Of a DNA stretch of 64,000 nucleotides, positions 45,053 to 53,751 are shown piece after piece (within the stretch, counting starts at the first letter, position 1; the number at the start of each line of letters is the position of its first letter). The stretch comes from Betaproteobacteria bacterium LSUCC0117 (GTDB taxonomy: Bacteria; Pseudomonadota; Gammaproteobacteria; Burkholderiales; Burkholderiaceae_C). The notes below the pieces were generated by a model. The model saw only the letters and a list, made by a program, of their open reading frames with translations. It was not told the DNA's origin and ran no database searches. Position numbers and translations under genes: made by a program. The stretch is from NCBI GenBank assembly GCA_030441535.1, contig JAUJFZ010000005.1, forward strand, positions 186,001 through 250,000. Reading direction: 5' to 3'.

Positions 45053-45811
45053 GTGAACAATCTCAAACCGCAGGCACAGCAGGGTGGCACCTTTTTAGGG
45101 CTCGTGATTGGGGTTTTGTTGGGGCTGGGTATTTCCTTGGCTGTCGCGGTGTACGTCACCAAAGTCCCGATTCCGTTTGTGGATCGGGGCGTTGCGGGGA
45201 GCGCTAAAGCGGACAATGCTGAGATGGCGCGTAACAAGAATTGGAACCCCAACGCGGCCGTCATCACCGTTGAGCCACCGAAAAATTTAGCTGGTGTCGC
45301 GTTACCTGAAGGGGTTGATCCGCCACCCATCCCATCAGATGCCGTCTCCAGCGACGCGGATATTCCGGCGCCCGCTGTGATGGCTGATCCGCTGGGTACC
45401 TTGGCGCTGGCTAAGTTAGATGGCCAAAGCTCGGATGCAGCAGAGGCCAGTGCCAACACCGGTACGAACCAAAGTGGCGACGCGGGTGGTGGTGCGCCCA
45501 GTACAGAGCCTGCCGCGGTTGTGCGGGCGCCCGCGCCCGCGCCTACCCCCGTGCAGTCAAGTGAAAGCAAAGGCGTAACGGCTTACATCATTCAAGCCGG
45601 TGCGTTTATCGATGTCAATGACGCCGAGGCGCAGCGCGCCAAGCTGGCGATCATGGGTGTTGACGTGCGTGTCAGTGTGACCGAGAAGGACGGTGTGAAA
45701 TATTTCCGCGTCCGCTCAGGCCCCTTCCGAGATAAGGCGTCCGCGCAAGCCACGTCTAAACGCCTGATGCAAGCGGGTGTTGACAATACTGTCATGACCA
45801 TCAAGCGCTGA
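45053..45811 (+). CDS. SPOR domain-containing inner-membrane protein
   Basis: Single-pass protein with a short cytoplasmic N-terminus, one membrane helix (about residues 13-36, GGTFLGLVIGVLLGLGISLA), a long Pro/Ala-rich periplasmic linker and a C-terminal SPOR domain (from about 178: AYIIQAGAFIDVNDAEAQRA, then KYFRVRSGPFRDKASAQA). SPOR domains bind denuded peptidoglycan at the septum, so a role in division is likely, similar to FtsN/DedD. The GTG at 45053 has AGAGAGA upstream. 252 aa. Confidence 0.88.
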   Translation: MNNLKPQAQQGGTFLGLVIGVLLGLGISLAVAVYVTKVPIPFVDRGVAGSAKADNAEMARNKNWNPNAAVITVEPPKNLAGVALPEGVDPPPIPSDAVSSDADIPAPAVMADPLGTLALAKLDGQSSDAAEASANTGTNQSGDAGGGAPSTEPAAVVRAPAPAPTPVQSSESKGVTAYIIQAGAFIDVNDAEAQRAKLAIMGVDVRVSVTEKDGVKYFRVRSGPFRDKASAQATSKRLMQAGVDNTVMTIKR

Positions 45812-45907
45812 AGGCCCTTCGGTTTGGAACTTTTCTTGTGGGGTAAATCTCTATCTCGTGTCAGTATGGGTGTTGCGACCTGTGCGCTCAGTCAATAAAG
45901 GATTTGT

Positions 45908-46552
45908 ATGCAGTTAGAAATGAATCGCCGTCAATTTACAACGTTGGCCACCGCCGGTGTCGCCGGTGCAGCAGGCCTGTGGTCCGTCAACAGCCAGGCG
46001 GCGGGCCAATTCAAAGCGGGCGTGAACTACATGCGGCTCGAAAAGCCTGTGGCAGTTGACGCGGCAGCTGGGCAAATAGAGGTGTTGGAATTCTTCGCCT
46101 ATACCTGTATCCATTGCTACCGGTTCGAGCCCGACTTTGACCGTTGGGCTAAAGCCCAACCCAAAAATGTGGTCGTGCGCCGCATGCCGGTGGCATTCAA
46201 CGCGAGCATGGAACCCCTGCAACGTCTCTACTTTGCACTCGAGACCATGAACCTGGTTGAGCAATTGCACAGCAAGGTGTTCGCCGCCTTCCATCAAGAG
46301 AAGTTGCGTTTGTTGGACGACACCAGCATTACCGCCTGGGTGGGTAAACAAGGGGTCGATATGACGGCATTCAACGCCGCATTCAAGGGCTTCTCTGCGG
46401 CTGGGCGTGCGCGTCGTGCCAGCCAATTAGCGGATGCCTATGGTCTGGAGGGAACACCGGCATTGGGCTTGGCGGGGCAGTTTTACATTCCCGGACAAGG
46501 ACCTAAAACACTGGATGTGGCCGAAGAGTTAATGCGCGGCTTACGCACCTGA
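45908..46552 (+). CDS. dsbA: Thiol:disulfide interchange protein DsbA
   Basis: Periplasmic oxidase that forms disulfide bonds. The thioredoxin fold has the active site FFAYTCIHCYRFEP, so the CxxC dipeptide is Ile-His in place of the Pro-His of E. coli DsbA, and the cis-Pro loop EGTPALGL. The N-terminus MNRRQFTTLATAGVAGAAG looks like a twin-arginine signal with RRQF, followed by SQAAG as a cleavage region, unlike the Sec/SRP signal of E. coli DsbA. AAAGGA precedes the ATG at 45908 (214 aa). A strong terminator follows. Confidence 0.92.
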   Translation: MQLEMNRRQFTTLATAGVAGAAGLWSVNSQAAGQFKAGVNYMRLEKPVAVDAAAGQIEVLEFFAYTCIHCYRFEPDFDRWAKAQPKNVVVRRMPVAFNASMEPLQRLYFALETMNLVEQLHSKVFAAFHQEKLRLLDDTSITAWVGKQGVDMTAFNAAFKGFSAAGRARRASQLADAYGLEGTPALGLAGQFYIPGQGPKTLDVAEELMRGLRT

Positions 46553-46576
46553 TCGCTCAGGTCTCTCGTATCGCGT

Positions 46577-46610
46577 ATGGCGCCCGCTGTTAGAGTGGGC
46601 GCCATTTTTT
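46577..46610 (+). terminator. Rho-independent terminator of dsbA
   Basis: Perfect nine-base stem ATGGCGCCC / GGGCGCCAT with an 11-base loop and six T, 25 bases after the dsbA stop. Confidence 0.93.
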
Positions 46611-46626
46611 ATGTCCTGGAGCTGCA

Positions 46627-46656
46627 TTGCAACGGACAGATTTGAACCGCTACAAT
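46627..46656 (+). promoter_or_regulatory. Possible promoter of lptA-lptB-rpoN
   Basis: TTGCAA (46627-46632), 18 bases, TACAAT (46651-46656), between the dsbA terminator and the lptA start. It would leave only about ten bases of leader before the ATG at 46674, or about 16 before the ATG at 46680. Confidence 0.4.
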
Positions 46657-46673
46657 GGGGAAAAGCAATATCT

Positions 46674-47249
46674 ATGCCCATGAAACACCTCTCATTCATA
46701 CACCGATCTGTCGCCCTCTCACTGGGCCTATTTCTGGTGGCCACCGCCCCTTACGCATGGGCGAAAAAATCCGACCGTGACGAACCGCTCTATGCCACAG
46801 CGGACCAATTGACCTCTGACGATAAAACGCGGGTCAGCGTGTTCACTGGGAATGTGGTGATCACCAAAGGCACGATTGAAATTCGCGCTGATCGATTTGA
46901 GGTGCGAGAGGATGCGCAAGGGAATCAAATCGGTATTGCCACGGTCACGGGTACCCGGAACGCGACGTTCTCACAAGAACGCGATATCCCAGGCGAGATG
47001 GTCAAAGGACAGGCCAAGCGCATCGATTACTACAGCGCCACGCAATCGCTGGAATTGACGGGTGACGCGCAGATGCGCCGTTTGCGGGATGGCCAAATTG
47101 CGGATGAAACCATGGGTCACACCATTCGTTACAACAGTGACGACGGCAAGTTTGCCGTGGTCGGCAAAGCGGGAGCGAAGGATGGTGGTGATGGTCGCGT
47201 GCGCGCGGTCATTGCGCCACGCGCCAAACCCATTCCCGTGGAGAAGTGA
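46674..47249 (+). CDS. lptA: Lipopolysaccharide transport periplasmic protein LptA
   Basis: Forms the periplasmic bridge that carries LPS from LptBFGC to LptDE. The 191 aa protein has a signal peptide (to about AYAWA, residue 30) and an OstA-type beta-jellyroll: YATADQLTSDDKTRVSVFTG, NVVITKGTIEIRADRFEV and AKRIDYYSATQSLELTGDAQ. Two in-frame ATGs (46674, 46680) are possible. lptC, which usually lies just upstream, is absent; the upstream neighbour is terminated dsbA. The stop overlaps lptB by GTGA. Confidence 0.92.
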   Translation: MPMKHLSFIHRSVALSLGLFLVATAPYAWAKKSDRDEPLYATADQLTSDDKTRVSVFTGNVVITKGTIEIRADRFEVREDAQGNQIGIATVTGTRNATFSQERDIPGEMVKGQAKRIDYYSATQSLELTGDAQMRRLRDGQIADETMGHTIRYNSDDGKFAVVGKAGAKDGGDGRVRAVIAPRAKPIPVEK

Positions 47250-48016
47250 GCTTGAGCACCACTGAGCCCACGCCCCAGCGCCGTTTGGTGGCGCAGCATC
47301 TGCGTAAGAGTTATGGCGGCCGACAAGTGGTCAAAGACGTTGGCTTGTCGGTGGAAGCCGGACAAGTCGTTGGCCTGTTAGGACCGAACGGCGCTGGCAA
47401 AACCACGTCCTTCTACATGATTGTGGGTTTGGTGCGGGCCGACGGTGGCGAGATTCATCTAGATGGTGACGCGATTCACAAATTGCCGATGCACCGTCGA
47501 GCCGAGCGTGGCTTGGGTTATCTGCCGCAGGAGGCATCCATCTTCAGGCGTCTGAATGTGGAAGACAACGTGCGCGCGGTTTTGGAGTTGCAGCGCGATG
47601 GCAACGGGAAACCGCTGACGCGAGCCCATATCGATGCGCGCCTGGATGCGTTGCTCAAAGATCTACGGGTTGACCACTTGCGGCTATCGCCGGCGACGGC
47701 TTTATCTGGGGGTGAGCGGCGGCGGGTTGAAATTGCCCGCGCACTCGCCACCGACCCACAATTCATATTGCTGGACGAGCCTTTCGCCGGTATCGACCCG
47801 ATTGCGGTGATTGAGATTCAACGCATCATCCAGTTTTTGAAGTCGCGTGGCATTGGCGTTCTGATCACTGATCACAACGTGCGTGAAACGCTGGGTATTT
47901 GTGACCACGCCTACATCATCAGCGACGGCTCGGTGCTGGCAGAGGGCACCCCCGCACAGATCATTGACAACGCCGATGTTCGCCGGGTTTACCTCGGTGA
48001 GCATTTCCGCATGTAA
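47246..48016 (+). CDS. lptB: LPS export ABC transporter ATP-binding protein LptB
   Basis: Cytoplasmic ATPase that powers LPS extraction with LptFGC. The 256 aa protein has Walker A LLGPNGAGKTTSFYMIVGLV, Q-loop GYLPQEASIFRRL, signature ALSGGERRRVEIARAL, Walker B FILLDEPFAGIDPIA and H-loop ITDHNVRETL, all in the LptB-specific form. A GTG start at 47246 overlaps the lptA stop; a TTG two codons later is possible. rpoN follows after five bases. Confidence 0.96.
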   Translation: MSLSTTEPTPQRRLVAQHLRKSYGGRQVVKDVGLSVEAGQVVGLLGPNGAGKTTSFYMIVGLVRADGGEIHLDGDAIHKLPMHRRAERGLGYLPQEASIFRRLNVEDNVRAVLELQRDGNGKPLTRAHIDARLDALLKDLRVDHLRLSPATALSGGERRRVEIARALATDPQFILLDEPFAGIDPIAVIEIQRIIQFLKSRGIGVLITDHNVRETLGICDHAYIISDGSVLAEGTPAQIIDNADVRRVYLGEHFRM

Positions 48017-48021
48017 GGGCC

Positions 48022-49545
48022 ATGAAGCAAGGCTTATCCCTTCGCGTTTCGCAGCAACTCACGCTGACGCCGGCGCTACAGCAATCGATTCGACTGCTTC
48101 AGCTTTCGACCCTCGAACTGTCGGCAGAGGTCGAGGAGATGCTGGATGAAAACCCCTTTCTCGAGCGTGCTGACGACCTAGCCGAGCGCGAGGCCTTCGG
48201 TCTTGAGCAAGCCGATACGCCCGTCAGTGCGGGGGACACCTTGCTGGAGCAGGTAGACGCCACTGCAACCGCGGATATTGCTGACGGTACCGTTTCCGAC
48301 GTGGCTGACAGTGCACCTGATACCGATTGGGAGGGGGATGGCACCGTCGAGATCGCCCCCAATGACTCCGAGTGGGGTAGCGACGCGCCGCCCAGCAAGG
48401 CACCCGCAGGCTCAGGTGATGGTGAGTCGAGTGCGCAAGACTTGGCCAGTGCGCCAGTCAGTTTGACCGATCACTTGCATCAGCAAGCGCTGGGTCTGCG
48501 GTTGAGTGAAGTCGAGAAAGCCGCGCTGGAAATGCTCATCGAGTCACTCGATGAAGATGGCTATCTCGCAGACAGTTTGGCGGATTTGGCGCGTGGCTTG
48601 GCGGGCGATGATTGGGCGGCTTACGACGACCTGATGGTGGTGTTTCAAGATGCGCTGGAGCACTTGCAATCGATGGACCCGATTGGGGTCGGCGCAGCGG
48701 GTTTGTCGGAATGTTTGCGGTTACAAATTGAAGCCATGCGCAACACGCCCGTCGCTCAGGCGGCGCTGCGTATTTGTGAACAACCCCTCGAGCTTCTTGC
48801 CAAACGCGACGTCAAACGGTTGTCGCAAAACTGCGACCTCGATGACGCTTTAGCTCGCGAGGCCATTGCCCTCATCCAGCGTTTGGAGCCCAAACCCGGA
48901 CGGCGATTTATCGAGACCGATCGCAACGTGGTCATTCCAGACGTCATCGTTTCGAAAGCCGGTGAAGGCTTCAAAGTCGCACTGAACCCTGCCGTCATGC
49001 CCCGTTTACAGGTTCATGAAATTTATGCAGGCGCGGTAAAGGGAGTCAAAGGCGACATAGGTACTGGCTTACAACAGCGTCTGCAAGAGGCTCGATGGTT
49101 CATCAAAAACATTCAGCAACGTTTCGATACGATTTTGCGGGTCTCGTCATCAATCGTCGAGCGTCAGAACCAGTTTTTTATGCACGGCGAGTTGGCCATG
49201 AAGCCGCTTGTTTTGCGTGAGATTGCGGAGGTGTTGGGATTGCACGAGTCAACCATCAGCCGCGTCACGACGGCCAAGTACATGGCCACGCCACACGGCA
49301 CCTTTGAGCTCAAGTATTTCTTTGGTTCAGGGTTGGGAACCGATTCGGGCAACAACGCGTCCAGTACCGCGGTGCGTGCCCTGATCAAACAATTCATCGC
49401 TGCCGAGACTCCAAAAAAACCACTGTCGGACAACCAGCTTTCCGAGTTGCTGCGTGAGAACGGTATTGAGTGTGCCCGTCGGACCGTTGCCAAATACCGC
49501 GAGGCCATGCGCATCGCCCCCGCTAATTTGAGAAAAGAACTTTGA
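48022..49545 (+). CDS. rpoN: RNA polymerase sigma-54 factor
   Basis: Alternative sigma factor for nitrogen, motility and other genes, activated by AAA+ enhancer-binding proteins. The 507 aa protein has region I (LRVSQQLTLTPALQQSIRLL), an expanded acidic region II (about residues 55-150), the core-binding region, the HTH (LREIAEVLGLHESTISRVTT) and the RpoN box ARRTVAKYREAM near the C-terminus. In many relatives hpf, ptsN and hprK follow; here an RNA methyltransferase follows with a 4-base TTGA overlap. Confidence 0.96.
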   Translation: MKQGLSLRVSQQLTLTPALQQSIRLLQLSTLELSAEVEEMLDENPFLERADDLAEREAFGLEQADTPVSAGDTLLEQVDATATADIADGTVSDVADSAPDTDWEGDGTVEIAPNDSEWGSDAPPSKAPAGSGDGESSAQDLASAPVSLTDHLHQQALGLRLSEVEKAALEMLIESLDEDGYLADSLADLARGLAGDDWAAYDDLMVVFQDALEHLQSMDPIGVGAAGLSECLRLQIEAMRNTPVAQAALRICEQPLELLAKRDVKRLSQNCDLDDALAREAIALIQRLEPKPGRRFIETDRNVVIPDVIVSKAGEGFKVALNPAVMPRLQVHEIYAGAVKGVKGDIGTGLQQRLQEARWFIKNIQQRFDTILRVSSSIVERQNQFFMHGELAMKPLVLREIAEVLGLHESTISRVTTAKYMATPHGTFELKYFFGSGLGTDSGNNASSTAVRALIKQFIAAETPKKPLSDNQLSELLRENGIECARRTVAKYREAMRIAPANLRKEL

Positions 49546-50822
49546 ATTCCTTCCAACTATTTTTACCCTGCGCCGCTGGCGTCGAGCCCTTTTTGGCAGT
49601 CGAGGTGGCGCAGATCCTGAACGAGGTTCCTGAGGCGGTTGGCGTGGTGCGCGGTGGTGTGCGCGTTGAAGCAGACTGGACCGAAATGATGCAGCTCAAT
49701 TTGCAGGTGCGGTTGGCGCAGCGGGTTTTGATTCAACTGTCCGACCAGCCCTATCGAACCGAGGATGATGTGTACGCCGCCGCGTTCGATGTACCTTGGG
49801 GCGACTGGTTTACGCCCAAGCAGCGATTCCGTGTAGATGTCACGGCGCAGCACTGCCCCCTAAAGAGTTTGAACTTTGCCGCTTTAAGAGTGAAGGATGG
49901 TGTGGTCGATCGACTTCGTGAGGTCTTCGGCGCGCGCCCCGATGTCGACACGCACAACCCCCACGTGAGGGTCCATGCGCACTTTGACGCCACACACCTC
50001 ACGCTGTACATGGACACCAGTGGTGAGCCCCTGTTCAAGCGGGGTTGGCGCGAGGACAAAGGGGATGCGCCTCTCAAAGAAACCCTGGCTGCGGCCATGT
50101 TGGCAGCGACCGGGTGGACGCCCGATGTGCCACTGTACGACCCTTGCTGTGGCAGTGGCACGATTGCAATCGAGGCCGCGCAAATCGCTTGTCATATTCC
50201 GCCCGGTTTATTACGTCGATTTGCATTTTCAAATCTGGTTGAGTTTCAGCCCGTTGAGTGGCAACGGTTGTTGAGTGAGGCCAAGTCGCGTGTGGTCATG
50301 CCGCCAGCGGGCACTGCACCACTGGTCTTTGGCAGCGATGTGTCGTTCCGGATGGTCGACTTCGCACAACGCAATGCCCAGCGCGCCGGTGTGGCGCAGG
50401 CGCTGGAGTTCCGTGGCGGTGACGCCTTGCAACGCTTACCGCCCAGTGTCCAACCGGGTGTTTTGTTGATGAACCCGCCTTACGGCGAGCGCATTGCGGC
50501 CGCCGGTGTTGCGGGGCAGCGTGCGGAGGCGGTGGCTGCGCAGCGTGGTCAACGCGACCGGGTGTGTCGGGAAGCGGCGGACGTCGATGGCTTTGCCGAC
50601 GCGGGTGAAGGCGATGCCTTTTTCAGCCGATTGGGCACCCATTGGAAACACCACTTCGGTGGGTGGTCGGCATGGTTGTTAACACCCGACTTGAAGTTGC
50701 CCGGTAAGTTGCGCATGAAAGCGGCCCGGCGCGTCCCCATGTGGAACGGCCCGATCGAATGTCGCCTGTTCCGATTTGATTTGACCGCCCTCGGTCAGCG
50801 CCACGGTGATGCAGACGCTTGA
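49542..50822 (+). CDS. Class I SAM-dependent rRNA methyltransferase (THUMP-RlmL/YpsC type)
   Basis: Predicted N2-guanine 23S rRNA methyltransferase related to the N-terminal half of E. coli RlmL (there fused to RlmK). At 426 aa this is the single-domain form. A THUMP domain occupies about residues 45-150; the methyltransferase has YDPCCGSGTIAIEAAQIA (SAM loop) and LLMNPPYGERIAA (catalytic NPPY). After that motif comes an Ala/Arg/Asp-rich insertion of about 40 residues. The TTG start overlaps the rpoN stop, so expression is probably coupled. The 3' end overlaps the PIN gene. Confidence 0.85.
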   Translation: MNSFQLFLPCAAGVEPFLAVEVAQILNEVPEAVGVVRGGVRVEADWTEMMQLNLQVRLAQRVLIQLSDQPYRTEDDVYAAAFDVPWGDWFTPKQRFRVDVTAQHCPLKSLNFAALRVKDGVVDRLREVFGARPDVDTHNPHVRVHAHFDATHLTLYMDTSGEPLFKRGWREDKGDAPLKETLAAAMLAATGWTPDVPLYDPCCGSGTIAIEAAQIACHIPPGLLRRFAFSNLVEFQPVEWQRLLSEAKSRVVMPPAGTAPLVFGSDVSFRMVDFAQRNAQRAGVAQALEFRGGDALQRLPPSVQPGVLLMNPPYGERIAAAGVAGQRAEAVAAQRGQRDRVCREAADVDGFADAGEGDAFFSRLGTHWKHHFGGWSAWLLTPDLKLPGKLRMKAARRVPMWNGPIECRLFRFDLTALGQRHGDADA

Positions 50823-51231
50823 GCGTTTGCGTGTGGTGATCGACACCAATACGGCCCTCGATTTCTTGGTCTTCGCCGACCCCGGGGTCGCGACGTTGAG
50901 CGATGCGGTCGTTTCTGGCGCTGCGCAGTGGTTAGCCTGCTCTCGCATGCGCGACGAACTGCGCCGGGTATTGGATTACCCCCTGGTTGCCAAGCGCCGG
51001 GTGGCACGCGGCTTGGAGGTCGAGCAGGTGATGCAGCGCTTTGACACCCTGACAACCCTTGTAGCGCCTGCCGCCAAGGCGCCCTACACCTGTAAAGACC
51101 CAGACGATCAGGTGTTTATCGATCTTGCGGTGGCGCACCGTGCGACGCTGTACAGCAAAGACCACGCCGTGCTTGCCATGCGCAGTCGCTTGGCCAAATT
51201 AGATGTCTCCGTGATCAAGCCTGCAGGCTGA
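50809..51231 (+). CDS. PIN domain protein (COG1569-like)
   Basis: Small putative ribonuclease of 140 aa. Acidic residues of the PIN active site are visible: VVIDTNTALDFL near the N-terminus and CKDPDDQVFIDLAVAH in the second half, with YSKDHAVLAM after it. Relatives are annotated as toxins, but no antitoxin-like small gene is next to it; the upstream gene is an RNA methyltransferase with which it overlaps by 14 bases. A GTG three bases earlier is an alternative start. A role in RNA processing is possible but unproven. Confidence 0.78.
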   Translation: MQTLERLRVVIDTNTALDFLVFADPGVATLSDAVVSGAAQWLACSRMRDELRRVLDYPLVAKRRVARGLEVEQVMQRFDTLTTLVAPAAKAPYTCKDPDDQVFIDLAVAHRATLYSKDHAVLAMRSRLAKLDVSVIKPAG

Positions 51232-52846
51232 AACTCTCGGGTGTCGCGCGGTGCCAAAAATTGCGAAAAACTGGTGGCCAATCGGTTGGGTCTGCCGTCG
51301 CACGGAGCAGCGCCCCTTCGCTGATTGACGGCAATAACGCCGACAACGGTGCAATGTTATTGGCGTCGATGCGCCGCAAGATGTGATCAGCGGTGATGTC
51401 TTTGGGATGCGTCAAGCCCGCCGCACCGACCATGTCCATCAAAGACACCAGCGTTTCCCGGTGGAAGTTAGCGACCCTTTGGGCTTTGTCAGGGACTACC
51501 AGTGCCTGTTGACGGACGGGGTCTTGAGTGGTTACGCCCGTGGGGCAATGACCAGTGTGGCACGCCTGCGCCTGAATACAGCCGAGCGCAAACATGAAGC
51601 CGCGCGCGCTGTTGCACCAGTCAGCGCCCATGGCGATCACACGCGCCATGTCAAATGCGCTGACGATTTTTCCGCTGGCACCAATGCGAATCTGGTTGCG
51701 AACGCCCAATCCCACCAACGTGTTGTGGATCAAGCGCAGGCCATCTTGCAGAGGCATGCCCATGTGGTCAGAAAATTCCAACGGGGCTGCGCCGGTGCCG
51801 CCTTCCGACCCATCAACCACAATGAAGTCCGGGTAGATGCCGCTGGCGTGCATCGCTTTGGCGATGGCAAACCATTCCCACGCATGGCCCACGCAAAGTT
51901 TGAAACCAACGGGTTTGCCACTGCTCAGTTCACGCAGTTGCGTGATGAATTGCACCAACTCTGTCGGGGTGGAAAATGCGCTGTGACTCGCCGGTGAGAC
52001 GCAATCAACGCCGACGGGTACCCCGCGCGCGCGCGCGATTTCGGGACTAACTTTGGCGCCTGGTAAGACACCGCCATGACCGGGTTTGGCACCTTGGCTG
52101 AGTTTGATCTCAATCATCTTCACCTGCGCGTGGGCCGCAGTGGCTTTGAATCGCTCGGGGTCGAACTGCCCTTGCTCGTTCCGGCAACCAAAGTAGCCCG
52201 AACCAATTTCCCAAATCAAATCGCCGCCATGTTTCTCGTGATGCACCGAGATGGAGCCTTCGCCTGTGTCATGGGCGAAACGGCCGATCGCTGCGCCTCG
52301 GTTGAGGGCTTGAATTGCGTTGGCACTCAATGCGCCAAAACTCATGGCGGAGATATTGAACAAACTCATTTCATACGGCTGCGTGCATTGTGAGCCACCG
52401 ACCGTGATGCGGAAGTCAGAGGAGGTCAGGTGTTTGGGGACCATGGCGTGGTGCAGCCACTCATAGCCCGGTTGGTTGACATTCAATTGGGTACCAAACG
52501 GCCGCTTATCGGCTTGACCCTTAGCGCGGGCATAGACCAGCGTTCGCTGTGCGCGAGAAAAAGGCGCCGCCTCGGTATCGCTCTCTAGAAAGTACTGCCG
52601 CAGTTCGGGGCGGATGGCTTCGAGCATGAAGCGAAAACGACCAATCAGTGGGTAGTTGCGCAGAATCGCGTGGTGCGTCTGGCGCATGTCATGCACACCC
52701 AATGCGGCCAGTCCGCCAAATAGCAAGAACAGGAACCCACCACTACCGGTCGCGAGCCAGACCACCGCAAAGATGATGCTGAAAAAAACCGCGAATAAAA
52801 CCGCGGTATATCGAATTGGGTAATGTTGATTCAATCGTTCGAGCAT
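51215..52846 (-). CDS. Membrane-anchored FMN-binding glutamate synthase-like protein
   Basis: 543 aa protein with two N-terminal membrane helices (about residues 12-50) followed by a domain like the FMN/2-oxoglutarate part of glutamate synthase large subunit: NISAMSFGALSANAIQALNR, the EIKLSQGAKPGHGGVLPGAK run and FIVVDGSEGGTGAAPLEFSD. The C-terminal cysteines (ALGCIQAQACHTGHCPTGV) resemble the Fe-S region of GltB. No glutaminase domain is present. Real substrate unknown. The ATG at 52846 follows GGGGAAG. It overlaps the PIN gene in antisense by 17 bases. Confidence 0.85.
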   Translation of the reverse strand: MLERLNQHYPIRYTAVLFAVFFSIIFAVVWLATGSGGFLFLLFGGLAALGVHDMRQTHHAILRNYPLIGRFRFMLEAIRPELRQYFLESDTEAAPFSRAQRTLVYARAKGQADKRPFGTQLNVNQPGYEWLHHAMVPKHLTSSDFRITVGGSQCTQPYEMSLFNISAMSFGALSANAIQALNRGAAIGRFAHDTGEGSISVHHEKHGGDLIWEIGSGYFGCRNEQGQFDPERFKATAAHAQVKMIEIKLSQGAKPGHGGVLPGAKVSPEIARARGVPVGVDCVSPASHSAFSTPTELVQFITQLRELSSGKPVGFKLCVGHAWEWFAIAKAMHASGIYPDFIVVDGSEGGTGAAPLEFSDHMGMPLQDGLRLIHNTLVGLGVRNQIRIGASGKIVSAFDMARVIAMGADWCNSARGFMFALGCIQAQACHTGHCPTGVTTQDPVRQQALVVPDKAQRVANFHRETLVSLMDMVGAAGLTHPKDITADHILRRIDANNIAPLSALLPSISEGALLRATADPTDWPPVFRNFWHRATPESFSLQA

Positions 52847-52946
52847 GCAAACTTCCCCATAACAAGCAGCGGACAAGCGCCCACGTTCAGTCGTGCACAA
52901 TACACGGTATCCTGATTTTTTTCTACCAAGCGCACGGGAGCCTTTT

Positions 52947-53750
52947 TTGAGTCAGCCCTCCAACCCCGAGAACCAATCCGCGGCCATGCCGGCGTTCCCC
53001 AGCGAGTCATTCGATGCCCTCGATCAAATCCTGGATGACATGCGCACGCGCGACGATGAAATTCCACAGTGGGAGTTTTGTGAAGGCTTCATGGCTGCGG
53101 CGCTCTGTAGCCGACGGCCTTTACCCTTGCAAGAAGTATTGGGTGTTTTGCTGGGCAATGGCGATGATGACGCCGTCCTCGCTTTTGCCGACGCGGCCCA
53201 GCGCGAAACCTTTGAGACGCTGTGGCGACAACGGGCTGCAGAGCTTGAAGCGCAACTGACAACCACAGTTCAGGCACTTGATGAAGACGGTGCTTTTTCA
53301 CCAGAGGTCATGGATGTGCGCGGTGCCATTGCCAGCCTGCCCGAGGAAGAGCGCGCCGGCGTGGTGGATGGTGACATCCCGTCGTTTGCACAGGTTTGGG
53401 CTTTGGGCTTTATGTACGCCGTCGAGGCTTGGCCGGATGAGTGGGCGTTGCCACGCGACAAAGAGGCCGCTGAATTCATTGACGACGCCCTCGAGCGTAT
53501 CGTCGCCCTGACCGAGGACGACACCCACCCGCCCACGATTTCGATGCTGGACGATGATGGTGAGCCCAGCGTGAGTCAAGAGCGTGCCAACGCCTATGGT
53601 GAAGGGTTGTGGGCGGTGTACGACCTCTACCAGGCGTGGCATGCCCTTGGCCCCAAGGTCGCGCCGGTACGTGCTTCAGGTGCCATTGGTCGCAACGACC
53701 CGTGCACCTGTGGCAGCGGTAAGAAGTTTAAAAAGTGCTGCGGCGCCTGA
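52947..53750 (+). CDS. UPF0149 (YecA) family protein with C-terminal SEC-C motif
   Basis: 267 aa acidic protein of unknown function. The N-terminal two thirds match the UPF0149/YecA family (EFCEGFMAAALCSRRPLPLQ, then WALGFMYAVEAWPDEW), and the last 20 residues form the zinc-binding SEC-C motif RNDPCTCGSGKKFKKCC, as at the end of SecA. I choose a TTG at 52947 because GGGAG sits six bases before it; an ATG at 52986 is the other choice. It shares a 100-base divergent gap with the FMN protein and is convergent with the hydrolase, one base apart. Confidence 0.8.
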   Translation: MSQPSNPENQSAAMPAFPSESFDALDQILDDMRTRDDEIPQWEFCEGFMAAALCSRRPLPLQEVLGVLLGNGDDDAVLAFADAAQRETFETLWRQRAAELEAQLTTTVQALDEDGAFSPEVMDVRGAIASLPEEERAGVVDGDIPSFAQVWALGFMYAVEAWPDEWALPRDKEAAEFIDDALERIVALTEDDTHPPTISMLDDDGEPSVSQERANAYGEGLWAVYDLYQAWHALGPKVAPVRASGAIGRNDPCTCGSGKKFKKCCGA

Positions 53751-53751
53751 G

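Noticed and set aside
50809..51231. PIN protein as toxin of a toxin-antitoxin pair
   Set aside because: No small antitoxin-like ORF is adjacent; neighbours are an RNA methyltransferase and a convergent metabolic-type gene.
52024..52035. (CG)6 dinucleotide run as a phase-variation tract
   Set aside because: Short, inside a conserved coding region with a codon pattern that explains it (Arg-Ala-Arg); no sign of frameshift.
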